Shown: positions 1-6,954, counted from the first letter of the stretch. The stretch is DNA of 24,037 nt from Chloroflexi bacterium UBA5189 (GCA_002413045.1 DHWF01000021.1:52280-76316); one strand, 5' to 3'. Numbers and translations are program-made. The notes: generated by a model from the letters alone, not told the origin.

Positions 1-704
1 GCCTTCTTCATGAAGTCGACGCCGTACTGGACGCCCTCGAGGTCGCCGCCGGGCACGTCCAGCGCGACCGCGTTCATGGCGCCGGCCGTGATCGCGACGG
101 CATCGTGCGTGCGCTGGAGGTCATCGAAGGCGAGATCCACGCCGATGTTGGTGTTGTAGTGGAACGTCACGCCGAGGCGCTCGACGAGCTTGATGTCCAT
201 CTCGATCGCTTCGCGCGGGAGACGGAACGCGGGCACGCCGATGAGCATCGTCCCGCCGCCGAAGGGCAGGCTGTCATAGACGTCAACGCCGTAACCCTTC
301 ATGGCCAGCTCGCGAGCGACGGCGATGCCCGCCGGTCCGGCGCCGACGACCGCGACCTTCTCGGCGCGCGCCTCGATGTGGGGCATGACGTCCGGGATGC
401 CCGACGCCTCGTGCCATTCGACGAGGAAGCGCTTCATCGCCCGGATCGCGAGCGGGCGGTCGATATCGCCGCGGCGGCAGGCCCGCTCGCACGGCGCGGA
501 GCACACGTACGAGCACATCGCCGCGACCGGGTTCGGCTCGCGGGAGAGGATGTAGCCCTCCTCGAACCGGCCTTCGGCGGCGAGGTTGAGGTAGCCGCGG
601 CAGTTCGTCCCGACCGGGCAGGCCTCCTGGCACTCGATGTTGCACTGGAGCCAGGATGCGTCGACCGGCTGGACGAGGAACTCCTGGCGGACGTCGAGGG
701 TCAA
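1..704 (-). CDS. GltD-like FeS/FAD oxidoreductase, N-terminal part (runs off left edge)
   Basis: About 234 codons are present; the C-terminus lies beyond base 1. Two cysteine groups, C-x3-C-x3-C-x5-C (residues 21-35, containing CPVGTNC) and C-x3-C-x3-C-x3-C (64-76), match the double [4Fe-4S] N-terminal domain of glutamate synthase small subunits and dihydropyrimidine dehydrogenase. A Rossmann FAD/NAD motif VVGAGPAG follows at 119-126. Family members take electrons from NAD(P)H through FAD and FeS clusters to a partner subunit; the partner is not in the window, so the substrate is open. No ATG precedes the cysteine domain. The chosen start is TTG at 704, with AGAGG about 11 bases upstream; CTG at 740 is the alternative. 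A possible -10 (TAGATT) lies at 801-796 on the minus strand. Family is clear; start and exact role are not. Confidence 0.85.
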   Translation of the reverse strand, partial: MTLDVRQEFLVQPVDASWLQCNIECQEACPVGTNCRGYLNLAAEGRFEEGYILSREPNPVAAMCSYVCSAPCERACRRGDIDRPLAIRAMKRFLVEWHEASGIPDVMPHIEARAEKVAVVGAGPAGIAVARELAMKGYGVDVYDSLPFGGGTMLIGVPAFRLPREAIEMDIKLVERLGVTFHYNTNIGVDLAFDDLQRTHDAVAITAGAMNAVALDVPGGDLEGVQYGVDFMKK

Positions 705-879
705 GGCGAGGCTGGACCTCTGCTGCGTCGGTGCTGACAGGTGGCTGGCGGAGGCGAGCGGCGACGTCCGGCAGCCCGGAGCGGCCGGCGGGGGCAATCT
801 ACCACCCGATCGGGGGACGCTGCAGCCGCAGCCGGCTGGAAGCGCCGGAATCCGCGGGTTGCGAGGCTGCGCGCACGAG

Positions 880-908
880 TTGACGCTGACTGGGGGCGCA
901 GCTACCCT
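880..908 (+). promoter_or_regulatory. Sigma-70-type promoter (TTGACG, 17-base spacer, TACCCT)
   Basis: The -35 TTGACG lies at 880-885 and the -10 TACCCT at 903-908, separated by exactly 17 bases. It is the best -35/-10 pair I saw in the window. It would start a transcript near 915, giving a leader of about 48 bases before the GTG at 963. Confidence 0.55.
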
Positions 909-962
909 CGGGCGCAGGGTGGCGCTGAGACACCATCCCCAAGTCGAGGACCTCGACCCCGC

Positions 963-1991
963 GTGACGGCAAGCGAGCTGGCCTTCCTGGTCACTGGTCT
1001 CCTCCTCGGCGCCGCCGTCGGTGCGGCGCTCGTCATGGTCCTCGGAAACCGCCCGAACCGGCGCGAGATTCGGGTCACCGTGACCCACGGCGCCGTTCCC
1101 GGACGCTCGGAAACGCTCTCGCAGGGCGCCCTCGTGACCCGCCAGTCCGAGCCCGCCCGAGGCGGTCCCGCCGACCGCCGGCTGACCGACCGCGAGGCCG
1201 GCGCGGCGCCCTCGATTCGCCCTGCGTCGAGGCCCGCGCTGGGCCCAACGGCCCACGACCGGGAGCCGGCCGGCATGCCCGCGGATCGAACGATCGTTCC
1301 ATCTTTCGCCACCGCGGTGGGCATCGCCATCCACCCGGAGACCGATCCCGAGCTTGCGGACCTGCGCCGCCGGCCGGCCCAGGGTGCGCTCCTCGAGCGG
1401 ATGCTCCGCGGCGAACATCGGGCGATGGTCGAGGTGGTCGATGCCGTCGCCGGCGCGGACAGCCGCCAACGACGAACCTGGGAGCTCCTGCTCGGCGGCC
1501 TCGTCGAAGCGTTCGCCGACATCGCCGTGCGCGAATCGGTCATCGACTTCCCGATGGGCACCGCGTTCTGGGACAGCTTCACCGTGGAGCAGTGCCGGCG
1601 CGTCGTCGGGGCGCTCGCCTCGATGGGCTACCGCTACGACGGCCTGTCCGGGTGGCAGGACGGCCGCGTCCCGGCCTACCGCGACCTGACCCAGGCGCTC
1701 GCCGACATCGGCCTCGAGCCGCGCCGGGTGCGCGCCTGGCCGAGCTCCAGCGAGATCGCGAGCCTGTTCGTCGGTGCACGGCCGGCGCCGGAGGAGCTCC
1801 TCGCGGCCGCGGGCCCCGACTACACCGCCGATGACCTGCGGGCCATGCTCGGCCTGCAGGCCGCGGACCTGACAGACCTGTGGCTCGCCTGGGAGGTGGT
1901 CCGGCCCGTGCTCTTCGAGGACCGTGCCGCGGCGGTGCCCGAGCACGATGCGATCGAATCTGCCGCCGCCGGCTCGGAGCTGCCCGGCTAG
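963..1991 (+). CDS. Membrane-anchored protein of unknown function
   Basis: 342 residues from GTG 963, which has a GAGG about 13 bases upstream. The frame stays open back to 741, but the residues there look like GC-rich read-through, and GTG 963 begins directly with a transmembrane helix (about residues 5-27). A basic, disordered Arg/Pro/Ala-rich linker follows to about residue 115. The rest is a mostly helical soluble domain with no motif I recognise; it is rich in Trp and acidic residues and contains a short Ser stretch (WPSSSE). The N-terminal helix with a basic flank suggests anchoring with the C-terminal domain in the cytoplasm. It ends 7 bases before the convergent PIG-L gene. A 16-codon ORF (GTG 919 to TGA 966) overlaps its start as GTGA and could couple translation. 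No function is assigned. Confidence 0.7.
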   Translation: MTASELAFLVTGLLLGAAVGAALVMVLGNRPNRREIRVTVTHGAVPGRSETLSQGALVTRQSEPARGGPADRRLTDREAGAAPSIRPASRPALGPTAHDREPAGMPADRTIVPSFATAVGIAIHPETDPELADLRRRPAQGALLERMLRGEHRAMVEVVDAVAGADSRQRRTWELLLGGLVEAFADIAVRESVIDFPMGTAFWDSFTVEQCRRVVGALASMGYRYDGLSGWQDGRVPAYRDLTQALADIGLEPRRVRAWPSSSEIASLFVGARPAPEELLAAAGPDYTADDLRAMLGLQAADLTDLWLAWEVVRPVLFEDRAAAVPEHDAIESAAAGSELPG

Positions 1992-1998
1992 GACGCGC

Positions 1999-2751
1999 TC
2001 AGGCGGACTCGGGCTCCTCGTCGTCCTCGTCGACGATGATCAGGTGGAAGCCCTCGGCGGCCTCGACGCCGATGTCCTTGCCGAGGGAGCCGGACGATTC
2101 GCGCGTCCAGCCCTCAATCCGGTCGAAGTCCTTGATCTGGCTGGCGTGGGCGCGCAGCGCATCCAGCTTGCGCACGACGGTGGCCGAGATGTCGACACGG
2201 ACGGTGGGGTCGTTGGTCCAGAACATGTAGAGGCGGCGGACCTTGTGGGCCGCGAGGCCGGCGCGCGCCAGTGACGGGAAGGCCATCGGGTTGCGGGCCG
2301 CGGGGTAGACCGCGTCGATGGCGGCGAAGCCGGCCGCGCGGTGGTCGGTGTGGTTGATCCCGGCATCGCGCGGAAACAGGTTCTGCGGGTCGGTGGCCAG
2401 CACCGCGTCCGGTCGGAAGGTGCGAATCTCGCGCACGAGGTGCTCCCGCAGGATGAGGTCGTTGGCGAGCGCGCCGTCGGGCATGTGCAGGAAGGTGACG
2501 CCGGCATACCCCACGACCTCGGCGGCGGCGCGCTGCTCATGCTCCCGGAGCGCGGCGAGCTCCAGCGGATCTGCGTTCGGGTCCTCGCCGCCGGCGTCGC
2601 CGCTCGTGCAGCAGACGAGCCAGCCGACGGAGCCGGCATCGATCCACTTCGCGGCCGTCGCGGCCGGTCCGAAGTCGGCGTCGTCGGGATGGGCCGCGAT
2701 CACCATGAACCGCTCCGGCCGCCACTCGTGCGGCTGGTCCGCCAGGGTCAC
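1999..2751 (-). CDS. PIG-L (LmbE-like) family Zn-dependent deacetylase
   Basis: 250 residues from a GTG that overlaps the peroxiredoxin stop (GTGA). Residues 20-28 read AHPDDADFG, the PIG-L signature whose His and Asp bind zinc and act as base. A second metal-site segment, HTDH, is at 134-137. Family members remove acetyl groups from GlcNAc-type substrates, including the MshB and BshB steps of mycothiol and bacillithiol synthesis and lipid or antibiotic precursors. The C-terminus is very acidic (DEDDEEPESA). It is the last gene of the HAD-thiN-bcp-PIG-L operon. Its overlap with a thiol peroxidase makes a low-molecular-weight thiol or detoxification role possible, but no ligase or glycosyltransferase for such a pathway is nearby. 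The longer upstream reading in this frame is peroxiredoxin-gene shadow. Confidence 0.9.
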   Translation of the reverse strand: MTLADQPHEWRPERFMVIAAHPDDADFGPAATAAKWIDAGSVGWLVCCTSGDAGGEDPNADPLELAALREHEQRAAAEVVGYAGVTFLHMPDGALANDLILREHLVREIRTFRPDAVLATDPQNLFPRDAGINHTDHRAAGFAAIDAVYPAARNPMAFPSLARAGLAAHKVRRLYMFWTNDPTVRVDISATVVRKLDALRAHASQIKDFDRIEGWTRESSGSLGKDIGVEAAEGFHLIIVDEDDEEPESA

Positions 2752-3233
2752 GAGGCGCGGGCCGCCCGCTCCTCGCCGAGCGCCTGCAGGACCTCGGCAG
2801 GGTGGCCGTCGGCCTTGACCTTCGGCCAGGTTCGGGCGATCCGCCCGTCGGGATCGATCAGGAACGTCGACCGAACGATGCCCATGTACGTCCGCCCCAC
2901 GGCCGTCTTCTCGGCCCACGCGCCGTAGCGGTCGATGACTTCGCGATTCGGGTCCGACAGCAGGGTGAACGGGAGCTCGAACTTCTCGCGTAAGCGGCGA
3001 TGGCTCGCCGCGCTGTCCTTGCTGACGCCCCACACGTCCGCGTCGGTGGCCGCGTAGTCGCCATCGAGGTCGCGGAACTGGCAGGCCTCGGTGTTGCACC
3101 CCGGAGTGTCGTCCTTCGGGTAGAAGTACAGGACGGTCCAGCGGCCGTGCTGATCGGCGAGGCGGTGGACCTTGCCGGTCTCGTCGGGGAGGACCACGTC
3201 GGGGGCCATCTGGCCGGGTTCGGGAACGCTCAT
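2748..3233 (-). CDS. bcp: BCP-type peroxiredoxin (thioredoxin-dependent thiol peroxidase)
   Basis: 161 residues, the usual length for bacterioferritin comigratory protein. The thioredoxin-fold core carries YFYPKDDTPGCNTEACQFRD at about 37-55, with peroxidatic Cys46 and Cys51 five residues on, the arrangement of two-cysteine BCP/PrxQ enzymes. It reduces H2O2 and organic hydroperoxides in the cytoplasm at the expense of thioredoxin. No signal peptide is seen. Its ATG overlaps the thiN stop (ATGA) and its own stop overlaps the PIG-L start (GTGA), so all three are probably translated as a coupled unit. Confidence 0.95.
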   Translation of the reverse strand: MSVPEPGQMAPDVVLPDETGKVHRLADQHGRWTVLYFYPKDDTPGCNTEACQFRDLDGDYAATDADVWGVSKDSAASHRRLREKFELPFTLLSDPNREVIDRYGAWAEKTAVGRTYMGIVRSTFLIDPDGRIARTWPKVKADGHPAEVLQALGEERAARAS

Positions 3234-3946
3234 GGCCGGAGATTAGCAGGGGTCTCGATCACGAGGAGCCGCCCCGATTCGAGTGTGACGCGCGCCCGTG
3301 CCGCAGTTCTTACGTTCGACACGCCGCGCGTCCGACCGAACTCGAGCGGCTCGCCGGCGAGCGGGTAGCGCAGCCCGTCCGTGGTGACCCCGGCGGCCGA
3401 GCCGCCGATGGGCACCAGCGAGATGAGATCGCCGACTCGGCCGGTGACGTCGCCGATCGCGGGGCCGCCAACGGCAAGGGGCGCCACGAGCATCGAGATC
3501 CGGGCCGCGTGCTCGTCGTACAGCCGGAGCGACCGGCCTGCGAGCGCCGGATGGCCGAGCAGGCCGACATTCGCCAGCGCATGGTCGACCCGCAGTCCAC
3601 CGAGGCCGCCGATGAGCGCGACTTCGTCGACGCCGGCGGCCAATGCCGCGAGGAGTGCCAGCTCGGCATCCGATTCGTCCTTCTCCGCGGCAACCCGGTC
3701 CGTCTCGACGCCCGCGCTCGCCAGCTCATCGAGGAGCGCCGGCTCGATGGAGTCGCCATCGCCCACCCAGCGGTCCAGCCGGAGGCCGAGGGGTGCCGCG
3801 TGGCGCGCCCCGCCGTCGGCGGCGATCACGATGACGAGCCCGGCGTCCCAGCCGGGCCAGGCGGCGTCGAGATCGACTCGCGTCGGGGCGGCGCCGTCGG
3901 CCAGGACGATCCCGAGCCGGCGCAGCGCGCGATCGGTGCCGCCCAC
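3230..3946 (-). CDS. thiN: Thiamine pyrophosphokinase (thiamine + ATP to TPP + AMP)
   Basis: 238 residues from a GTG one base after the HAD gene stop. Diagnostic motifs appear in order: AADGGA (42-47), VGDGDS (61-66), KDESDAELA (89-97), a glycine-rich GGLGGLRVDHALAN segment (113-126), and a C-terminal GRTRGVSN (204-211) of the thiamine-binding domain. The enzyme transfers pyrophosphate from ATP to thiamine, making the cofactor directly. No TPP-riboswitch leader is possible for the operon if its HAD promoter is leaderless as proposed. The upstream HAD phosphatase could act on thiamine phosphates, but that is only inferred from linkage. Confidence 0.93.
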   Translation of the reverse strand: MGGTDRALRRLGIVLADGAAPTRVDLDAAWPGWDAGLVIVIAADGGARHAAPLGLRLDRWVGDGDSIEPALLDELASAGVETDRVAAEKDESDAELALLAALAAGVDEVALIGGLGGLRVDHALANVGLLGHPALAGRSLRLYDEHAARISMLVAPLAVGGPAIGDVTGRVGDLISLVPIGGSAAGVTTDGLRYPLAGEPLEFGRTRGVSNVRTAARARVTLESGRLLVIETPANLRP

Positions 3947-3947
3947 G

Positions 3948-4589
3948 TCAGGCAGGCCCGAGGAGGGCGTCGACGAACTCGGCCACGCTCAGGTAGACGG
4001 CGGAGGCCCCCGCCTCGATGAGCGAATCCCGCGTCCCGATCGTGGACTCGATGCCGATCCCCAGCGTGCCCACCGCGCGGGCCATGCGCATGTCGTCGGG
4101 CACGTCGCCGACGTACCGCGCGCTCGCGATCCGCTCGATCCGCCCGAGCTGGCGCAGGGCCAGCAGGAGCGGATCCGGGTGCGGCTTCGAGGCGATCGGG
4201 TCGGTGCCGAAGACGCGCACCGGCAACAGGTCGCCGAGCCCGTAGCGGACCAGCTGGTCCTCGACGACCTCCCGATCCCCCGCCGTCACCAGGCCCATCA
4301 CGAATCCCGCTCCCGAAAGGCGACGCAGCGAGTCCGCGGCGCCCGGAAGGAGGCCGGCCTCGTCGATCTCGCGATACAGCTCCAGCCAGCGCCCGCCGAT
4401 CGAATCGAGGTGCGCGTCCGGGACGCCGAGGCGCTGGTACATCAGTCGCCAGTCGGGGACATAGGCCGCGCGGTAGCGCTCCTCGTCGAACGGCAGCCCG
4501 TGCTCGGCCAGCACCCGCTTGTTCGCGACGAAGATCGCGGGCAGCGAGTCGATCAGCGTGCCGTCCCAGTCGAAGACGATGGCATCCAT
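3948..4589 (-). CDS. HAD-superfamily (subfamily IA) phosphatase, phosphoglycolate phosphatase-like
   Basis: 213 residues beginning MDAIVFDWDGTLIDS. All four HAD motifs are intact: nucleophile Asp7 and general acid Asp9 in DWDGT, Thr102 in LVTAG, Lys135 in SKPHPDP, and Asp162/Asp166 in GDVPDD. The helical insert between motifs I and II is of the C1 cap type seen in phosphoglycolate phosphatases and phosphomutases. It heads the minus-strand operon and is followed after one base by thiN. The ATG is chosen because it begins motif I directly and because a -10-like TACGAT sits 8 bases upstream. The substrate cannot be told from sequence; phosphoglycolate, pyrophosphate or thiamine monophosphate are possibilities. 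Confidence 0.9.
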   Translation of the reverse strand: MDAIVFDWDGTLIDSLPAIFVANKRVLAEHGLPFDEERYRAAYVPDWRLMYQRLGVPDAHLDSIGGRWLELYREIDEAGLLPGAADSLRRLSGAGFVMGLVTAGDREVVEDQLVRYGLGDLLPVRVFGTDPIASKPHPDPLLLALRQLGRIERIASARYVGDVPDDMRMARAVGTLGIGIESTIGTRDSLIEAGASAVYLSVAEFVDALLGPA

Positions 4590-4597
4590 GCGGTCCG

Positions 4598-4603
4598 ATC
4601 GTA
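4598..4603 (-). promoter_or_regulatory. -10 box of the HAD-thiN-bcp-PIG-L operon (TACGAT)
   Basis: TACGAT on the minus strand lies 8 bases before the HAD ATG, so transcription would begin at or next to the start codon (leaderless mRNA). It lies only 13 bases from the opposing YbaK -10. Confidence 0.45.
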
Positions 4604-4616
4604 CCCTCGCCGATGC

Positions 4617-4622
4617 TATCCT
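4617..4622 (+). promoter_or_regulatory. -10 box of the YbaK gene (TATCCT), leaderless spacing
   Basis: TATCCT is followed by 7 bases and then GTG 4630. The same TATCCT-(6 or 7)-GTG arrangement precedes the genes at 15125 and 17124, which supports both the promoter and the chosen start. Confidence 0.55.
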
Positions 4623-4629
4623 CGCCGCC

Positions 4630-5151
4630 GTGCCGACAGCCCTCGAGCACCCAGCCGTCCAACGGGTGCTGGATGCCGCCGCCCGGAAGGGCGTGACCCT
4701 CGAGGTCGTCGCCTTCCCGGACTCGACCCACACCGCCGCCGACGCCGCCCGGGTCGTCAACGCGGAGATCGGGCAGATCGTCAAGTCGCTCGTGTTCGTC
4801 GCGGGCACCGAGGACGGCGAGCTCCAGCCCATCGTGTGCCTCGTGTCCGGCGCGAACCGGGTCGACCTCGATCGGCTGGCGGCGGTCGTCGGGCGGCGCG
4901 ATGTGCGGCGGGCCACGGCGCGCGAGGCCGATGAGCTCACCGGCTTCACGATCGGCGGCATCCCGCCGTTCGGCCACCAGCAGCGGACGCGGGTGATCAT
5001 GGATCCGGACCTCGGCCGCTACGAGAAGGTGTGGGCCGCCGCGGGCCTCCCGACCGTGGTCTTCCCCGTCTCGCCCGCGACCCTGCGCATGCTCGCCGAC
5101 GCGCACGTCGCCCCGATCGCCGAGGAGCCGCCGGTCGAGCGCGCGTCCTGA
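4630..5151 (+). CDS. YbaK/EbsC-family aminoacyl-tRNA editing deacylase
   Basis: 173 residues from GTG 4630, chosen over upstream ATGs because of the -10 box 7 bases before it and because upstream residues overlap the HAD start region. The YbaK/ProX fold shows as a Ser-Thr-His segment (DSTHTAADAA, 31-40), the conserved VKSLVF with Lys52, CLVSGANRVDL (70-80), and the glycine loop TIGGIPPFGH (107-116). Members hydrolyse mischarged tRNA (Cys-tRNA(Pro), Ala-tRNA(Pro) or similar) in trans; the substrate of this one is not predictable. One base separates its stop from the next GTG, so the two are probably co-translated. Confidence 0.9.
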   Translation: MPTALEHPAVQRVLDAAARKGVTLEVVAFPDSTHTAADAARVVNAEIGQIVKSLVFVAGTEDGELQPIVCLVSGANRVDLDRLAAVVGRRDVRRATAREADELTGFTIGGIPPFGHQQRTRVIMDPDLGRYEKVWAAAGLPTVVFPVSPATLRMLADAHVAPIAEEPPVERAS

Positions 5152-5152
5152 G

Positions 5153-5728
5153 GTGGCGGGCGAGCCGCGCGACGCCACGATCGCGTATCCGGGCGGCCTG
5201 CGGGCGCGTTGGCGGTGGGGCGGCTCCGGCCAGGCCGCCGCGGTGTTTGCGCTTTCGGAGGTCGGCGGGACGCTCCTCGACCTCGGACCCGAGGTGTCCG
5301 ACGAGCCAGACGCCCTGTGCCGCGCCGAGCTCCGGATCGACGGGCCGGCCGGTGGCTGGACGGTCCGCTTCGCCTCCACCCTCAACGACGAGCCGACGGC
5401 GCAGCTGTGGGACACCGCCGGCCAGCTCGTCGTGAAATACGGCTTCCACGTCTACGGGCTCGACGCCCGTACCGGGATGCCGCACTGGACCCACCGGTCC
5501 GCGACCCCGGTGCTGGCGATCTTTGCCTCGTCGCGGCTTCGGCACGTCGTCGTCCAGGCGGAGCTCGAGACCTTCGCGATCGAGGCCGACGGGGTCGTCG
5601 CGTGGCGGATCGCCCACTCGGACGTGGTGACGGAGGCCGCGCTCGTCGGCGGGCGGCTGGTCCTGACGGCCTACGGCGGCGGCGTGAACGCGCTCGATCC
5701 CGCGACGGGACGGCCGGCCGGCGGCTGA
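5153..5728 (+). CDS. Small PQQ/quinoprotein-like beta-propeller-repeat protein
   Basis: 191 residues from GTG 5153, one base after the YbaK stop. No signal peptide or membrane helix is visible, so a cytoplasmic location is likely. The sequence is beta-rich, and two segments resemble PQQ-like blade ends: VYGLDARTGMPHW at about 101-113 and VNALDPATGRPAGG at the extreme C-terminus. The second lacks the closing Trp and the protein stops there, so only two to three blades are present, too few for a closed propeller alone. It may oligomerise or be a remnant. The function is unknown; the link to the deacylase is only operonic. Confidence 0.7.
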   Translation: MAGEPRDATIAYPGGLRARWRWGGSGQAAAVFALSEVGGTLLDLGPEVSDEPDALCRAELRIDGPAGGWTVRFASTLNDEPTAQLWDTAGQLVVKYGFHVYGLDARTGMPHWTHRSATPVLAIFASSRLRHVVVQAELETFAIEADGVVAWRIAHSDVVTEAALVGGRLVLTAYGGGVNALDPATGRPAGG

Positions 5729-5812
5729 CCAGCGCGAATGTGGACGCGACGTGGACAAGCCGCGCGCGGGTCTCGAATCTCGTGGACAGGTGGCGTTGAC
5801 CGAGGCCGGCCG

Positions 5813-5864
5813 GCCGCCTAGCGTACTGATCAGCCCGGAGGGGCTGAGCGACACTAACGGCGGC
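5813..5864. other. Intergenic nested inverted repeat (possible structured RNA or terminator)
   Basis: The 212-base gap between the PQQ-like gene and the GIDE-like gene holds an outer 6-bp pairing GCCGCC (5813-5818)/GGCGGC (5859-5864). It encloses a perfect 7-bp hairpin TCAGCCC-GGAG-GGGCTGA (5830-5847). No T-run follows, so it is not a classical terminator. It may end the YbaK operon transcript or be an unrecognised RNA. I see no ORF with coding character in the gap. Confidence 0.4.
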
Positions 5865-5927
5865 GATCACATCAACGCCCACGTGTCGGGTAGGTTCCTC
5901 CGGGCCCTTTGATTCCCCGGGTCCACC

Positions 5928-5933
5928 TATGAT
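5928..5933 (+). promoter_or_regulatory. -10 box of the GIDE-like gene (TATGAT), leaderless spacing
   Basis: TATGAT lies 7 bases before GTG 5941. An upstream ATG at 5929 lies inside this box, which argues for GTG 5941 as the true start. CCCGGG palindromes flank the box at 5916-5921 and 5934-5939 and might bind a regulator. Confidence 0.5.
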
Positions 5934-5940
5934 CCCGGGC

Positions 5941-6858
5941 GTGAATCCCCTGGTCCCGGCCGTGCTCGGCGTGCTCGCCCTGGCGGCCGCCCTGACGATC
6001 CTCCGGAGCTTCGGGCCGCGCTATCGGGTCGGCCGGCTGCTCGCGACCGTCCCCACCGTTTCCGTGGCCGAGGCCGTCCGGATCGCCACCTCCGGCGAGG
6101 CTCGCTACGTCCGCATCGACGGCCGCATCGACAGCGAGGCCGAGTTCGAGGATGCCGACCATCGGCCGCTCGTCCTGCGCCGGACGACGCTCCAGCAGCG
6201 CACGGGCGCGAGCGGCTGGACGACGTTCGAAACCAGCGTCGAAGCCGTGCCGTTCGTCATCCGCGAGGGCCTCGACGAGCTCGGGGTCGACGGCAATGCC
6301 CTCACCGACGGCCTGATCGTGGTCCCGCGCGAGAGCGTTGGACAGGCCGCCGACATCGGCGATCGGGCGCCCGCTGGCATCGATCCCGTGACCCCGGTGC
6401 GGGTCACGATCGAGACGGTGTCGTCGGTGGAGCACGGGATCGTGCTCGGCGTGCCCGGGCGCGCCGCCGATGGGCGTTTCGTGATCGGGCCAGGGCTCGG
6501 CCGGCCCCTCGTGCTGACCACGCTGGAGCCGGATGAGGCGATGCGCGTCCTCACCGGCGGCGCCTCTGGTCGATCCCGCCTCGCGGTCGCGTGCCTGGTG
6601 GCCGCCGGGGTCCTGATCAGCGCGGCGGCGCTGTGGTGGCTCCTTGATTCGGTGACCGGGGGTGTCGCGACCGCCCTCGCCGCGTCGCCCGAGCCGACCC
6701 TCCGCCCGGGTGGCGACACGAGGACGAGCGGTGGTGGTCCGGGCCTCGTGGGCGACCCGGGACTGGCGATCCTCGTCGTCGGCGGGATCGCCATCGCGAG
6801 CATCGTCGGCACGCTTGGCTGGGTGCGGGCAACCGGGGGTCGCCGCCGCCGTTCCTGA
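5941..6858 (+). CDS. GIDE-like three-helix membrane protein
   Basis: 305 residues from GTG 5941. The layout is one N-terminal helix (about 4-22), a soluble beta-rich domain (about 45-205), helices at about 214-235 and 274-294 joined by a Pro/Gly/Thr-rich loop, and a basic tail RRRRS. The soluble part carries the pattern of the GIDE domain (named from mitochondrial MULAN/GIDE E3 ligases and found without RING fingers in many bacteria). This includes an RYVRIDGRI start, a strand ending in LVLRRTTLQQR, and a late ETVSSVEHGIVLGVPGRAADG segment resembling the family's 'glycine-rich V-x-G' strand. No RING finger is present, so ligase activity is not expected; the bacterial role is unknown. The family assignment rests on pattern memory. 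Confidence 0.65.
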   Translation: MNPLVPAVLGVLALAAALTILRSFGPRYRVGRLLATVPTVSVAEAVRIATSGEARYVRIDGRIDSEAEFEDADHRPLVLRRTTLQQRTGASGWTTFETSVEAVPFVIREGLDELGVDGNALTDGLIVVPRESVGQAADIGDRAPAGIDPVTPVRVTIETVSSVEHGIVLGVPGRAADGRFVIGPGLGRPLVLTTLEPDEAMRVLTGGASGRSRLAVACLVAAGVLISAAALWWLLDSVTGGVATALAASPEPTLRPGGDTRTSGGGPGLVGDPGLAILVVGGIAIASIVGTLGWVRATGGRRRRS

Positions 6859-6877
6859 CCCCGTGACGGCCCTTGGT

Positions 6878-6890
6878 ACTTTCGACCCAT
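6878..6890 (+). repeat. ACTTTCGACCCAT motif upstream of the HTH-GAF-GGDEF gene
   Basis: The core CTTTCGACC recurs at 16151 and 16235, both in the leader of the CAP gene. All three copies are on the plus strand within about 140 bases of a gene start. The copy here is followed by TTGGCA (6890-6895), a possible -35. Function unknown. Confidence 0.35.
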
Positions 6891-6954
6891 TGGCAAGAAA
6901 TGTGGGGTAGGTCACGCTCCGGCAGTAACTTCACGAATCTTCCCGGGGGCCGTC

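Noticed and set aside
105..737. Plus-strand 210-codon open frame opposite the GltD-like gene
   Set aside because: Its translation is Arg/Asp/Ala/Val-rich without domains, while the opposite strand encodes intact FeS-cysteine and FAD motifs. It is a GC-rich antisense shadow.
3826..5415. Minus-strand 529-codon open frame spanning thiN, HAD and YbaK genes
   Set aside because: It crosses three genes with intact motifs in other frames and has low-complexity composition, so it is not a gene.
5900..5927. tRNA 3'-end-like sequence (a TTTGATTCCCCGGG stretch followed by TCCACC), as in an attachment site
   Set aside because: No matching 5' acceptor, D-arm or anticodon arm is present upstream and no integrase lies nearby. 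The resemblance is to a short stretch only.
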